A stretch of 64,000 bases of DNA from Hypholoma sublateritium FD-334 SS-4 (taxonomy: Eukaryota; Basidiomycota; Agaricomycetes; Agaricales; Strophariaceae), in assembly GCA_000827495.1 (NCBI GenBank), contig KN817541.1, forward strand, positions 29,805 through 93,804, read 5' to 3'. Each line of letters starts with the position of its first letter. Position 1 is the stretch's first letter. Below are positions 44,423-55,304 of this stretch, piece after piece. Made by a program: the position numbers and the translations under genes. Below the pieces are notes generated by a model that saw only the letters and a program-made list of their open reading frames with translations, had not been told where the DNA came from and did not search any database.

Positions 44423-47400
44423 GAAGTGTAGCTATTCTTGATCCTTTTTCGTGTAGTGGAGCCTCGTGCGGCCATATCTCTGACGTTTACAGAAATGCAT
44501 GTTTCCAAATGAAATCGTGGAATGACTCTTTTCCCTCTTTTACCTCGAGAAGCACAAATCTTCCGCTTTGAGTTGTTGCCGGCGCAGGTTGCTTACAATA
44601 AGGCGACCAGGAGTATATTGAACTTCCTCAAATTAACATTATCATCCTACGCTATCGGCCGACGTAGAACTTTCCTGAAAGCGATGAGTAACGTGCGGGA
44701 TGAAAGAAGCCAGCTGAGCGTCCGTCCCGCCCCTTCGAATCTATAACGGTGACAAATGGTGAGTGGGTTTAGAGGTCCCTGGTCGCTCGTATACGAATGA
44801 GGCGATTCAACATCATTCACGCTGCAAACTAAACAAGAAGCTCACGCCACCCCGCACTACGGAACACTCGTCAAAGCAAAAGCTACAGTAACTCTTGGCG
44901 AAGTAGCATGAACACTCAACCAGATAATTTATCCGCACTTTCACGCGTCATGATAAGTTTATATCAAACAAACAAGGTTAAGCTACAAGCTTAACTACTC
45001 AGCGCGCTAACGGAATCCTTTCCACAAGAGCGATAGTTCGGGCGACTGACTGGCTTAGAAGTTAGCAGCGCATCTGAGGCTGAACAGGCTGAACACGCGC
45101 CCTATGCACGCACCGCAGTCTGCGCATCGGCCGACATGGTGCGCTGTTCCAGCGCGCTCTGCAGGGCGGCCAGGGCCTTGCCAGGGCCTATGTTATTTGT
45201 GTTTCATACGTAGAAGTCCACGGCAGGCGCAAACAATCACCGTACCCTTTCACTGGCGCCCGAACCGTGGGCACGGGGAAAGCCCAGATTTTTGCTCGCC
45301 GAGGCGTCTAGCTCGGCCTACTCTTCGGGTTTAATTTACACAGCCCCGTCCTGCATTATCCTGTGCGGCGGTGTATATGGCGTACACAATCAAAGCGGGC
45401 CTTCAGCTTCAGGGTGGGCCCAAATTAAAAAATTTTGAACGCACATCACAGATGCATCACAGTAGCGAACCTTTCCGACTGTAACTTATCTCCGGCGCGC
45501 ATAGCATCGCACGCACGCACATACGCAAGCCTCATTTCCGCCAATCCCTGAATTCGAGCCGACACGCGCAGTAGGCGCAGGTGACACCGACTCACGCGCC
45601 TGAATAAAATCGATCGGCGCCGACGACGCGTTGCCCGCGCACGGTAAGTACTCAAGTACTCAAGCTTCAAGCGCCTGGGGCCGCCGGCAGGTCACGGACA
45701 GGATCAATATATTATGCGCGAGAGCACAAGCGCCCATTCTTCGTGTCACCGGCGGCGATGGCCACGCTCGCGCCCACACAAGCCCACACCCACATCCATG
45801 CTATGGTGGCGCGTCCCAGAGCACGCGTACGCGCCCCTGCAGGCTGCAGGCAGGCAGAAGGAAGACCCACCGACGCCCACCCGCATGCATGGAGGCGCAT
45901 GGGCACGCCGGAGTAATCAACAAGCTTCGGAGATCTAACAAACAGCCTTGGAGCTTTTCGCGGGGGATGATGGGTCTAGGCGCCGCGAAGTCAGTGTCGT
46001 GCGCAGACTAAGGGATAATTTATCAATTATTAGTGTGTGCACCGTGCAGTGGGGTGAAGACGGCGCTAGCCTGTGGTGTAGTGGAGGATAGATATACCTT
46101 AAACCGAATTTGTAAATTGCGCTAAATTCTAATGTTGTTTTGTGAATCTGTGATAGTTTCTTGCTTTTTAATAACGAGGCCAGCGTCAGCGCGCACCGGT
46201 CACGCCGATACGTCTCTACACGGGGAGCCACGCCGCATGATTATCCCTGAGGCGCGTGCGCAGGGCGTACACACCACGCACACGCACATACGCGCCGCCC
46301 GCGTCCCGCGTCCCGCCGCCGGCCAGCGCCGCAAGGCTCACGCACCGCCACGCGCACAGGCACAGCGCACTGCGCACGCACATGGGCGCGTATCCAAATC
46401 CTTCATCCCCTTCTACGCCGAACTTCCACATCCAAAATCTACCTTCGAATTCGAATTCTACGAGAACCCACGAAGCGCCGAATCTGAATCATCATCACAC
46501 ATACGCAATCACAATCACGCGCGAGCGGTGTGGTGGTATCAGGAATCAGGATCATGATCCTGATCCCGCGAACGCCAGCCAGCCCAGCCCTACCCACGCT
46601 CTCCTGGTCAGGATCCAGCCCGGCCCACGTCCGTCCAGAGTAATACCCTTGCGCTCAGCGTGCATGCATGCATGCGCACCAGCCGGTGCCCTGTGCCCAT
46701 ACCAGCCGATGCCCGACACCCGAAGGCTTCCTGCGTCTTCGCGCGGACAAAGGTATGCGCTCGCCTTCCCAGGGTCTCCCAGGGTGCAAGCAGCTGATTA
46801 TACACCCGAAATACACGCGGGAGCCAACAAAAGCACTACGATTTGAGCACGGCGCTGTTCGCACCCTCAAAAAAGTTTATCTCATTTTTTTATTCAAATC
46901 TCTGTATGTACGCACAATAGATGTTTTCCACTAGAATTTCGCATGTGCCAAGCAGTGTTACAAGGCTATCCGTGTTCGCAAAAAACCTTGAGTTCATCGT
47001 TCTTTTCACCAAAGCATCGCGCATTCCCTTGGGGTTGGAACGCTTAGCTCCCCGTAGCGACAAGCAGAAGCGCCTCACACACCGTCGGCCGATGATCAAT
47101 GATAGCACAGCACAGCCAACTTGAAGCGCGTATCAGCGGCCGCTTCCCTCGTTTCAGCACCAAGCCAAACTCTCATAGACTCACAAACGATCCACGAAAA
47201 ATTCGTCAACAACAATGCTTTTATTCACGGCGCAGGTTGAGCTGCTCCAGACGCCGCTAAATGGGAGGCTAAGGGGGGTATTAAACAGCTGGTATAGTAC
47301 TTCGAAAACAGGAATCCAAGAAAGGTATGTATGTGCATGTAAATCGTAGCTAGATAAAACGTAACGCAATGGATTGATGTGGTAAGACGGGGGAAAGCAT

Positions 47401-47640
47401 CTACAAGTCCAGGTGCGGCAGACAGGACGGGCGGGCAGATAGCGGCACAGCGGGGTTATATATGCGATAAATAAAGAAGAGATGAAGCAGACGGGGAAAT
47501 GCGATCGATATAGTCGATGCGATGACGGCCGATGAAAGCGATAGCGGCGAAACTGCGGCGGCGTACGTATCCGTGCGCTCGTCAATCCAAGAAAGGCGCA
47601 TCTAAGAGTGAGAAGTTCGTGTCCAGCGGTGGGTGACTAT
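44423..47640. other. intergenic; GC-rich block at 45.0-46.9 kb
   Basis: 45.0-46.9 kb is CpG- and C-rich with open but motif-free frames (up to 196 codons at 46256-46846). 44.4-45.0 kb and 46.9-47.6 kb are AT-rich. No exon chain was supported. Confidence 0.4.
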
Positions 47641-47651
47641 CGATGACGTGC

Positions 47652-48794
47652 TCAGAGCTCGTTCCACTTCGCCAGCAGGTCCGCGAGAATGCGCGCGACG
47701 CTCGCCACGCCATCGCGCACCATATCGCGCTCGTCGGGGTCCTTGACGCGCACGACGTACCGCGCCTCCACGCGGTCCGGCGCCCAGCGCCGGCTCAGGT
47801 CCTTGAGGCGCGCCTTCGCCTTGTCGCGGTCGTGGTGCACGGTAAGCGGCGCGAAGATGTACTCCGCGACCGCGCCGAGCGCGAGGTCCTCGACGCGGCG
47901 CGGCGATGAGAACGAGAGCAGCGGCCACGGGAGGTCGACCCACTGCACGTGCGGGAGCGTGAGCATGTACGTCCACTGCTGGTCGTGGTACGTCATCAGG
48001 TTCGTGACGTCCTGCGCGGAGAGCGGGTGCTCGGCTTTGAAGACGACGTCGGACGATGCGGGGGCCTCTGAGGTGCTTGAGGCGCTGGACGTCGCCGAGG
48101 ATGTCGAGGTGGCAGCTGATATGGGCTCCGGGGTATCAGGACGGGCGGGGCCAGCACGGCGAGCGCGCTTGCGCTGGAGAATCGCCTCCGCGCGGCGCGC
48201 AAACTCATCTTGCTGCGCCTGCGCACGCTTCGCCCGCTCCTGGCGCTCGCGCGCCTGCTTGTCCGCCGCGCGCGCGGACTGCATGTCCGCGTACTCCGCG
48301 TTCGACAGCGCGCGCTCGGCGTACGGCTCGGGCGATGAGCACGCGCTGAGCGACGTCGCCTCCGTCGACGGGTAGGAGCTGAATCCATACGTCGCGGAGC
48401 CAGCGGAGGACGTATCGCCCGCGTCCGCGAGCACGCCGCGCAGGCTCAGCATCGCCAGACGCTCCTCGACGAGCGCCTGCGTCGGATCCCCGCTCGGGCC
48501 GGGGGCGGGCGCCGCGCGCCAGACGTCGGCGCCGCCCGTGCGCTGCGCGAGGTCGGCCTCGGCGCGCGCGATCTCCGAGGCGACCTGGGCGTCGGCGGTG
48601 GTCTGCAGGTGCAGCACGTCGCGGTTGTACTCGTGCTGGAGGCGGTAGAGGAGGTCGAGCGGCGCGGCGCCGTTGTCAGCGATCTTGCGCTGGTACGCCT
48701 CGGTGGTGTTCTGCAGCATGTCGTCGAGGTTCTGCATGATGCGGTCGCGCAGCGCGGCCTTCCACGGGGCGTCGAGCGGGGCGGCGGTGGACAT
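47652..48794 (-). CDS. conserved Agaricomycete protein with RRWxPDR motif (380 aa)
   Basis: A single exon of 380 residues with extreme GC at third positions. The N-terminal part (1-95) is helical (WKAALRDRIMQNLDDMLQNT, LLYRLQHEYNRDVLHLQTTA). The middle is Ser/Ala-rich with a charged coiled coil at about 170-215 (ADKQARERQERAKRAQAQQD, then EILQRKRARR-like). The C-terminal 110 residues (from ADQQW... through VDLPWPLLSFSSPRRVEDL, FAPLTVHHDRDKAKARLKDL and RRWAPDRVEARYV) match a widespread Agaricomycete domain whose RxWHPDRF motif resembles the end of NF-kappa-B-inhibitor-like 1 proteins. Here the His of WHPDR is replaced by Ala. Function unknown; nuclear or cytosolic. Its 5' third is the source of decayed copies at 50.3-51.4 kb. 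Confidence 0.78.
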   Translation of the reverse strand: MSTAAPLDAPWKAALRDRIMQNLDDMLQNTTEAYQRKIADNGAAPLDLLYRLQHEYNRDVLHLQTTADAQVASEIARAEADLAQRTGGADVWRAAPAPGPSGDPTQALVEERLAMLSLRGVLADAGDTSSAGSATYGFSSYPSTEATSLSACSSPEPYAERALSNAEYADMQSARAADKQARERQERAKRAQAQQDEFARRAEAILQRKRARRAGPARPDTPEPISAATSTSSATSSASSTSEAPASSDVVFKAEHPLSAQDVTNLMTYHDQQWTYMLTLPHVQWVDLPWPLLSFSSPRRVEDLALGAVAEYIFAPLTVHHDRDKAKARLKDLSRRWAPDRVEARYVVRVKDPDERDMVRDGVASVARILADLLAKWNEL

Positions 48795-50340
48795 CGGGGC
48801 GGGCGCTGGGAAAATTTTCGGGTGGGTGGCTTTTGTTTGGGTGATGGGTAAAATTTTGGGGTGGTGCAGCTATTGCCTGTTCGGAAACTGGACAATAACA
48901 GACGGGGTCAGCAGCAGTCGACAGCCAGGACGCAGGACGTACTCTTTGGTAGTGGAATGTTGTTGGGCGACTGTGCATAATAATGTGGTGGGAGACAAGA
49001 GAGGTGGCGCTGACTCACGCCGGGTTGGGCGGTAGGGTTGTTTTAATTGTCTGTGTTTGGCCAGGTGGCAGCGTCGGCCAGCGTGGCCCGAACAGGCTGC
49101 CGCTGACTCTGACTCCGATGCACCCTGCAGTTTCATCGCTCCAACCATTGTGCGCGCCCATTGTCTGGCCCTCGCCGTCGCAGGGGCGATATTAGGGCGG
49201 AAGGGCCATATAATTTGCGTTGAATTTCAGCCTCTGGGCCGTACGCACTGTCTTCCGTTCGCCCTCCATCTGAGCTGGCCGCTCGCGTGACTCGACCCAT
49301 GCCCGGCGCTGGTTAATTTTAAGTGCCCTCTATTACCTTATCGATGCTCGAGGCCTTTAATTTCGGAGAATTTAGCTTTCATCCAAGATCGCGCTCTGGG
49401 TACAACAGAGATGAACACAGCATCACAGCGCGCATACCAGCGCGGGCATGTATGTTGTCCTTTTCAAACTGATCTCAGCGTCCGGCATATTGACACGGCC
49501 CATTGATGTCGCGCACAGCACCATACATTAAATTTGCTCCAATGGTGTAAGCATAGATTATCACTGTCAGCAGAAGAACTACGCTACCACGGACCGCTGC
49601 CGTGCGCAAGCGGCCGCCACTTGACCGACGCGGCGAAAGTATACTTCGAAAATACAAAAATTAAAAAGATATGCGCGGGGCGCGGGTGGAGTACCGCGAC
49701 CGCACGGGAAGCAAGGCTCCACGGCCCCGAATGCACACACACACTACGCCCATTGTGTCTGCCCGACCGCCCTTCGCGAGGCCGCGCAGGCTCGACGCTA
49801 CAGCGCTGCACCGCTTCATCCTTTTCTCCAGCTCTCTCCGTGGACGGCAGGTCTTTCGGTGGGCTATACAGCGCGTTATTTTCGGAACTGCGTGCGTGCG
49901 CGCGCGCGGCCCGCCAACTGAGCTGGAGGACCGCTGCCCTTCGCTGGCTTTCGCCTTCTTTCCCTGTCTGCATGTCGGCGGGCGCCTGCGGTGCGCGATG
50001 CAAGGCCCTCCGCGCGGCGCGTGCGCGCGCTCTCTTGGCGAGGTAGAGGCTGCTGCGCCGCATTTTCGACGGTCGTGTATTTGTACGCCTTCCTAGCTCG
50101 TCCGCCATCCGCGCCAGCGCCCGTTATGCAGGATACGGGCACGGGCGCATTGACACGGCGGTGCGTCGCGTGGCGGGCGGCGCGGGCCTCTCCCGGCGCG
50201 ATAGAGGCGCTTGCGCCCCCATAATGGACGCTTGTGCGCTCGCGCGCCATCGTCGCTCTCTGAAAAACATCTCGGTTCTGCATGATCCATGCTGGACGCA
50301 CCTCCTAAATCCACGTCCGCAGCGCGTTCCCTTATATCGC
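48795..50340. other. upstream spacer, partly GC-rich
   Basis: This presumably contains the promoter of the minus-strand gene starting at 48794. 49.6-50.3 kb is CpG-rich with motif-free open frames and may hold older, less recognisable copies of the relic array that follows. Confidence 0.35.
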
Positions 50341-51374
50341 CCATTTGCCCCCCCTGATGCGTACCTACGCGGCGTCGTCGTCGTGTGCGCACGCGTTGGG
50401 CAGGGGCCTTCGGTGCACCGTGCACGGCATGTGGGCGTTTATTCTGCGGGGCGTGCGTCGACGCGCGCGGTGGGTGGGATGCGGGACGCATTGACGCGTG
50501 GGGGGCGGCGGGCCTCTCAGCGCTGTAGAGGCGCCGCGATCGACGCTCGTGCGGTTGGACGCCTTCGCAGCTCTCTGCATACCTAAAGCGCAGTTCTTCA
50601 TAACGGGCCCACCCACGGAATCTGGGGGCCGCAGAGCGCGCCTATTCATCCGGACATGCGCATCCCCTGGTGCGCACCTACGCGACGGCAGTCTGATTTA
50701 GAGGGCGTCGCGGTAATACACGCGCAGTACGCAGCGCAGAGAACTCCCCTTAGATTGTCCATGCGCGTCCTCTCGATGCGCATCTATGCAACGGCGCTCT
50801 GGCGTTAGACCGTCGTCCTCACCCGCGCGCGGGTGGGCAGAGGATGCGACGCCGTCCTCGGCGCGCTATTTCAGAGGCGCCCTCGCGCTCGGCGGCTGTC
50901 TGATGTAGAGTACGGCGCGGTTGTACATGCGCAGCAAGCGATGCAGAGCCGTCTTCGATGCGCACCTATGCACCGGCAGCGGCCTGGAGTCGGATCGTCG
51001 TCGTCGCGCGCGCGGGGAGGCAGCGGATGAGATCTTGAGAGGTCGGCCTCAGCGCGGTTACTTTAGACGCGACTGGTTGTCGACGGTGGTGTGATGTAGA
51101 AGATGTCGCGGATGTAAGTACATTCACCCATTCACCCGGCTATGCGCGTCCCCTCGGTGCGTACCTAGGCATTGGTGGTCCAGTGGAGGTAGAGTACGTC
51201 GCCGTTGTACATGCGCTGGAGGCGGTGAAGAACGTCGCGCGGGCGGCGCCGTCTTCAGCGCTCTCGCGCCTGTAGGCCCCAATGGCATTCTTGAGCATAT
51301 CCCGAAGATCTCTCTTAACGCGGCATGTACGGGCGTCGGGGAGAATGGCGCGCCGGTGGGTCCCAGTGGGCGCA
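50340..51374 (-). pseudogene. array of decayed partial copies of the 48794 gene's 5' part
   Basis: Several successive blocks align to the region 48440-48812 of the intact gene, in the same orientation. The block 51159-51374 covers the start-codon side, about 73% identical by eye over 51181-51240. The block 50930-51120 aligns to about 48440-48630. The block 50770-50940 aligns to about 48465-48640. A shorter block lies at 50640-50740. Each retains the word GTNGAGTACGNCGC.GTTGTA or a decayed form of it. None has a usable reading frame. This looks like repeated partial duplication of one gene end followed by decay. Confidence 0.68.
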
Positions 51375-52121
51375 TTGTGGTACGCACGGCATGCTTACAC
51401 ACTGAGTCCATGTGTTCATATACTGTCCGATGTTAAGTAAGACGCCCATCGTCTTTTTCTCCGTGCCGGTTGAGTATTCCAGTTGTGCTCGCATGATCTA
51501 GGCGGAGCTCCAGTGTGCAGTGAGATGGGGTTCAGGGTGAGCGGGGGAATTAACGCTTGGTTGAAAACTGCGGTCTGTGGAGAGGGAAAAAATGTGGGGC
51601 GCTGTGCATCGTGCTATGGGAGAAACGAGTACATGGATTCGACACCAGCCTGGTACGGTGTCTATATGCATAATGATTTGAGGCGGTCTACACGCCCTCG
51701 ACGCTTGGACGCATAAACAGTCGAAAAAAAGCAGAGCTTCTAGTGCAAGCCAGAATAAAGCAGATTATCGATGGCTATATCTGATAACAAAGCGATGTGG
51801 AAGGACGCTGCACCACTTGGCTCGCCGAGCGTGCGCGCTGCGGACCCGTGTGAACCGTGCATGACAGCAACAATTGGTGGGTCTTTGTGTAATCACAAGC
51901 CCGTTTAGAGCAACTTTAGGTTATTCAAGGTCCTCGCCTGGACCGAGCAGGCGTCCAGCTACTCCGAACGGGGAACCCCCAAGCGCCCACTGGCGGCGCT
52001 TCTAGGGCGCCCGCTAGTGCGGCAGCAGGCGAACAGCGCTTAGCGGCGTCACGTGCNGTGCTTCTGATGGAAGAGATATCGCCGGGGTATAAGAAGCGTG
52101 GACGGGCAACGAGCCCGGCAA
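51375..52121. other. spacer upstream of FAD monooxygenase 1
   Basis: No gene supported. A TATA-like TATAAGAAG occurs at about 52089, some 33 bp before the ATG at 52122. Confidence 0.4.
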
Positions 52122-54001
52122 ATGTCCGCCCCCCTCTCCTTCATCGTCGTCGGCGCCGGCATCGGAGGTGCGTCCGTCGCTGTGCCCGCTGCGCCCGCTG
52201 ACCCCCGCAGGCCTCGCCACNGCCGCCGCGCTCTGCCGCGCCGGCCACGCCGTCCTCGTGCTCGAGCAGAGCACAGGCACCACCAAAGTGCGCCCCCCGC
52301 CCCCGCCCCCGCTGACCGCGCTGACCCCCCGCAGAGCAAGGGCGGCATCCAGTGCGTCCCCCCTCCCCCCNTGCCCACACCNGCTCACCCNNCNCAGGTC
52401 CCCGCCGAACATGACCCGCCTCCTCCTCAAGTGGGGNCTCGCCCCCGCGCTCGCGCAGCGCGCGCACAAGTGCGACCGCTTCATCTTCACCAACGGCGCG
52501 ACGGGCGCGCCGATCGGCTTCCTGCGCATGGGCGAGGAGTTCATGCGCGACCTCGCCGCGGACTTCCTCTTCCTGCAGCACCAGGACCTGTACGACATGC
52601 TCCGCGCGCTCGCCGTCGAGGCCGGCGCGGCGCTGCGCTTCGGCGCGCGCGTCGTCGACGCGNNNNNNNNNNNNNNNNNGGGGCGCGTGACGCTCGCGGG
52701 CGGCGAGGTGCTCAGCGCGGACATCGTCGTCGCCGCGGACGGGTTCGACAGCGCCCTGCGCGCGGCGGTCACCGAGGACGCCGACGCCCCGCCCGACGCC
52801 GCCGACGCGCACGTCGTCGCCACGTTCCAGGTCCCCATGGCGGCCATCCGCGCGGACCCCGCGCTCGCCGCGCTCTGCGCCCCCCGCGACGTGCGTCCCC
52901 CCCCCCTCCCTCTGGTGGCTGAGCGCTCACGTCTCCATGGCAGTGGCACATCTGGCTCGGCGCCGGGTACATCATGAACACGAACGTCCTCGCGGGCGAG
53001 GAGGCGTTCACCGCGACCATCATCCACGACTTCGCCGGCCCGCGCACGCCGCACGACGCCGACTGGGCCGAGGGCCGCACGCTCGCGGACCTCGGTATCG
53101 AGCTGAAGAACTTTGAGCCCGTGTGCGTACCCCCCATTGTCTTTTGCGATGCCCCTCCCATTGTCCCCCCATGCACTGTGCTACGCTCGGGCGCCGACGG
53201 CCCCAGCTTCCTTTTGCCCACGCGCGCGCGACCCTGCACGCTCCTTATCGCCCACTCAGCTGCTGATATATTTACCCCCCGCCACAGGCCGCGCAAGGTC
53301 CTCGAGCTGGCGACGACCGTCGCCTCGCGCGTCTTCGTTCGCCGGCCCGTGCCGGAGGACTTCGTCTCCGCGAGCTCGCGCGCCGTGCTCGTCGGCGAGG
53401 CCGCGCACCCCATGCTCGTGCGTCCCCCCATAACCCCCATGCACACCGCCCAACTAATAACTAACCAACAACCAACACCCACCCACAGCCGGCCTCGAAC
53501 CACGGCATCGCCCTCGTCCTCGAAGACGCGCACACCCTCGGCGCCCTCTTCGCGCACCACCGCGCCGCGCGCGGGCGCGCGCGCCCCGCGCAGCTCCTCA
53601 CCGCATACGACGACCTCCGGCGCGAGCACGCCGCGCACGTGCACCTCTACGACACCACGCAGCGCGCGTCCATGCGCCTCTCGCCCTCGCCGTCCCCCGC
53701 GACCCTCGCGCGCGACGCGGTGCTGCGGCAGACGATGCTGAGCGGCGAGTGGGATCGGATGGACGACTCGCGCGCGTTCCGCGCGGTGTGGGGGACGGAG
53801 CTGGCGCTGTGGGCGCATGATGCGGGGGAGCGCGCGGAGGGGTGGTGGGGGATGTATGGGGCGAGTCTTGGTGGGGGGTACGGCGGTGGGGGCGGGGCGT
53901 ATGAAAATGGGAGCGGGGAGGAGGGCGCTGGGGGGCGCGGCGCGGAGGGGCGGCGGTCGATGGAGGTGAGGGTGGTGCGCGGGGGCGTGCAGGTCTCGTG
54001 A
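52122..54001 (+). CDS. FAD-dependent monooxygenase (salicylate hydroxylase/UbiH-like), copy 1
   Basis: Exons from the ATG at 52122 encode a group A flavin monooxygenase. The dinucleotide-binding start is FIVVGAGIGGLATAAALCRA, split by intron 1. VLVLEQSTGTTK with KGGIQ follows, then PPNMTRLLLKWGLA. The middle has FLFLQHQDLYDMLRALAVEA and VVAADGFDSALRAAV (DG motif). The FAD ribityl-binding segment is SRAVLVGEAAHPML, continuing after an intron into NHGIALVLEDAHTLGALF. A Gly-rich tail ends at 54001. Such enzymes hydroxylate aromatic or polyketide substrates using NAD(P)H and O2. Several Ns interrupt it, including a 17-base gap at 52663-52679 inside an exon, so about six residues are unknown. Introns are short and extremely C-rich. 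It is a paralogue of the gene at 59181; together they suggest aromatic catabolism or secondary metabolism, but no biosynthetic core gene is present. Confidence 0.82.
52663..52679. other. assembly gap (17 N)
   Basis: A run of N inside an exon of FAD monooxygenase 1. Further single Ns lie at 52056, 52221, 52371, 52382, 52391-52394 and 52437, all within very GC-rich sequence that is difficult to sequence. Confidence 0.95.
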
Positions 54002-55300
54002 GTTATTCTGTTCCGTTCCGTTCTTTTCTCGCTGCTTTCTTTTCTTTTTCTTGGCGGGGAGGGGGCGGCCAGGCGGCCCACCATCCAGGGTGCGCTGCAC
54101 GGTCGGCGCGGCGTATTCTCTTTTCTGTTTTTCGTTATACTGCTTTGGGGGAGGCGCGTTGCGCCTGGTCTGTGCGTCCCGCTGATAGTCAGATGCGTTA
54201 CGGCCCGCCGTGCCGCGCGTCCGCGTACTTTTTTTTCTTCTTTTTTTCTTTTGGGTGCTGGATTAGTGCGTCGATGCTCCCCGCGTCAGTCAGCCCGCCA
54301 CGCCGCGGGGCTCTGGAGTGAGTGCACGCCCTGCTCGACACATCTGTTCCACTCCATGCGCTCTCTCGCCGCATACATCATAACACCGAACTGATCACCG
54401 CTTCACACAGGCAAGAAAACTCGCTCGCCGCCTAACCGCGCGCAACATGGCCCCGCCACAAACACCTACCCACATCCACCTACCTACGCTGATACACCTA
54501 CGCCAACACGAATACGAACAAGTACGAATCTGGATACTCTATCTATCTACACTCCAATCCACACCCCTATCTACGCCCCCCAGCCCACCCGGCGCGCTAC
54601 GCCCGCCCACCTATCCTCACCCCGCCGTTATGTTATGTTATGTTATCTAAGTACGCGCGCTGCGCGTTATACCCGCTATACCCGTCGTTGTCGATAACTA
54701 TGCGTTTGCGCGGTTTTATTTTTTTATTTTCTGTTCTGTGGGTTATACCCGCTATACCCGTCTTTGTGAGAGACATGCGTCTGTGCAGCTTCTTTTTTTT
54801 CTTTTTGTGGTGGTGCGATGTGGTGATGTGGGGTGCGGTTTGGTTCGCCGGTGCGCGGTGTCGGGCGCTGGCTGTGCATTTCGCGCGACGCCCGCAGACG
54901 CGCGTGTCGCGGTCGAGTGCGCTCCGCCGCGGCGTGCATTTGCCGTGGACGAGACGCCGTGGCGCAGTCGTCGCGGTCCAATCTAGCCTTTACCACGGGC
55001 GAATACGGTACTCGCCATTCTTATGTGCCGTGATCTTCATATGCCGCGATCTTCGTTAAACCGGATGTATGGGGCACCCCTCCGCGGCGGTGTGGTTCAC
55101 AGAGTAAGTAAGCCGCGTCCGCTCGCGGTCGATCAGCGTTCTTCAGTGGTGCAGAATGCACAAGTGCTGCTCACGCTGGGAGGTTGATCCAATTCGAGGA
55201 AACGTCTGGCCACTCTCGCTCGTGCAGTAACATGATGGCATGATTGAATAAATGCGTCCTCGATGCTTATTAAAATTGAAGCAGTTTTCAATTGCTAGAT
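54002..55300. other. spacer downstream of FAD monooxygenase 1
   Basis: Contains pyrimidine-rich stretches and a short (TTATG)n run near 54630-54650. No gene supported. Confidence 0.4.
54664..54810 (+). repeat. two-copy direct repeat, 76-bp period
   Basis: GTTATACCCGCTATACCCGT at 54666 recurs at 54742, with the following ATGCGT.TG.GC and T-rich run also repeated. It is a local tandem duplication in non-coding sequence. Confidence 0.75.
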
Positions 55301-55304
55301 ATCT

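Noticed and set aside
46890..47108. Minus-strand frame containing LSLRGAKRSNPKGM, reminiscent of bacterial repeat-derived peptides
   Set aside because: Similarity is only to a short compositional pattern. The flanks are fungal intergenic sequence and nothing else suggests bacterial DNA.
52014..53054. 346-codon minus-strand open frame
   Set aside because: Antisense to the same gene, spans gaps of N, and shows no domain.
52769..54100. 443-codon minus-strand open frame
   Set aside because: It runs antisense to the FAD monooxygenase exons and introns. High GC keeps it open. The translation is low-complexity Arg/Ala/Gly and crosses introns.
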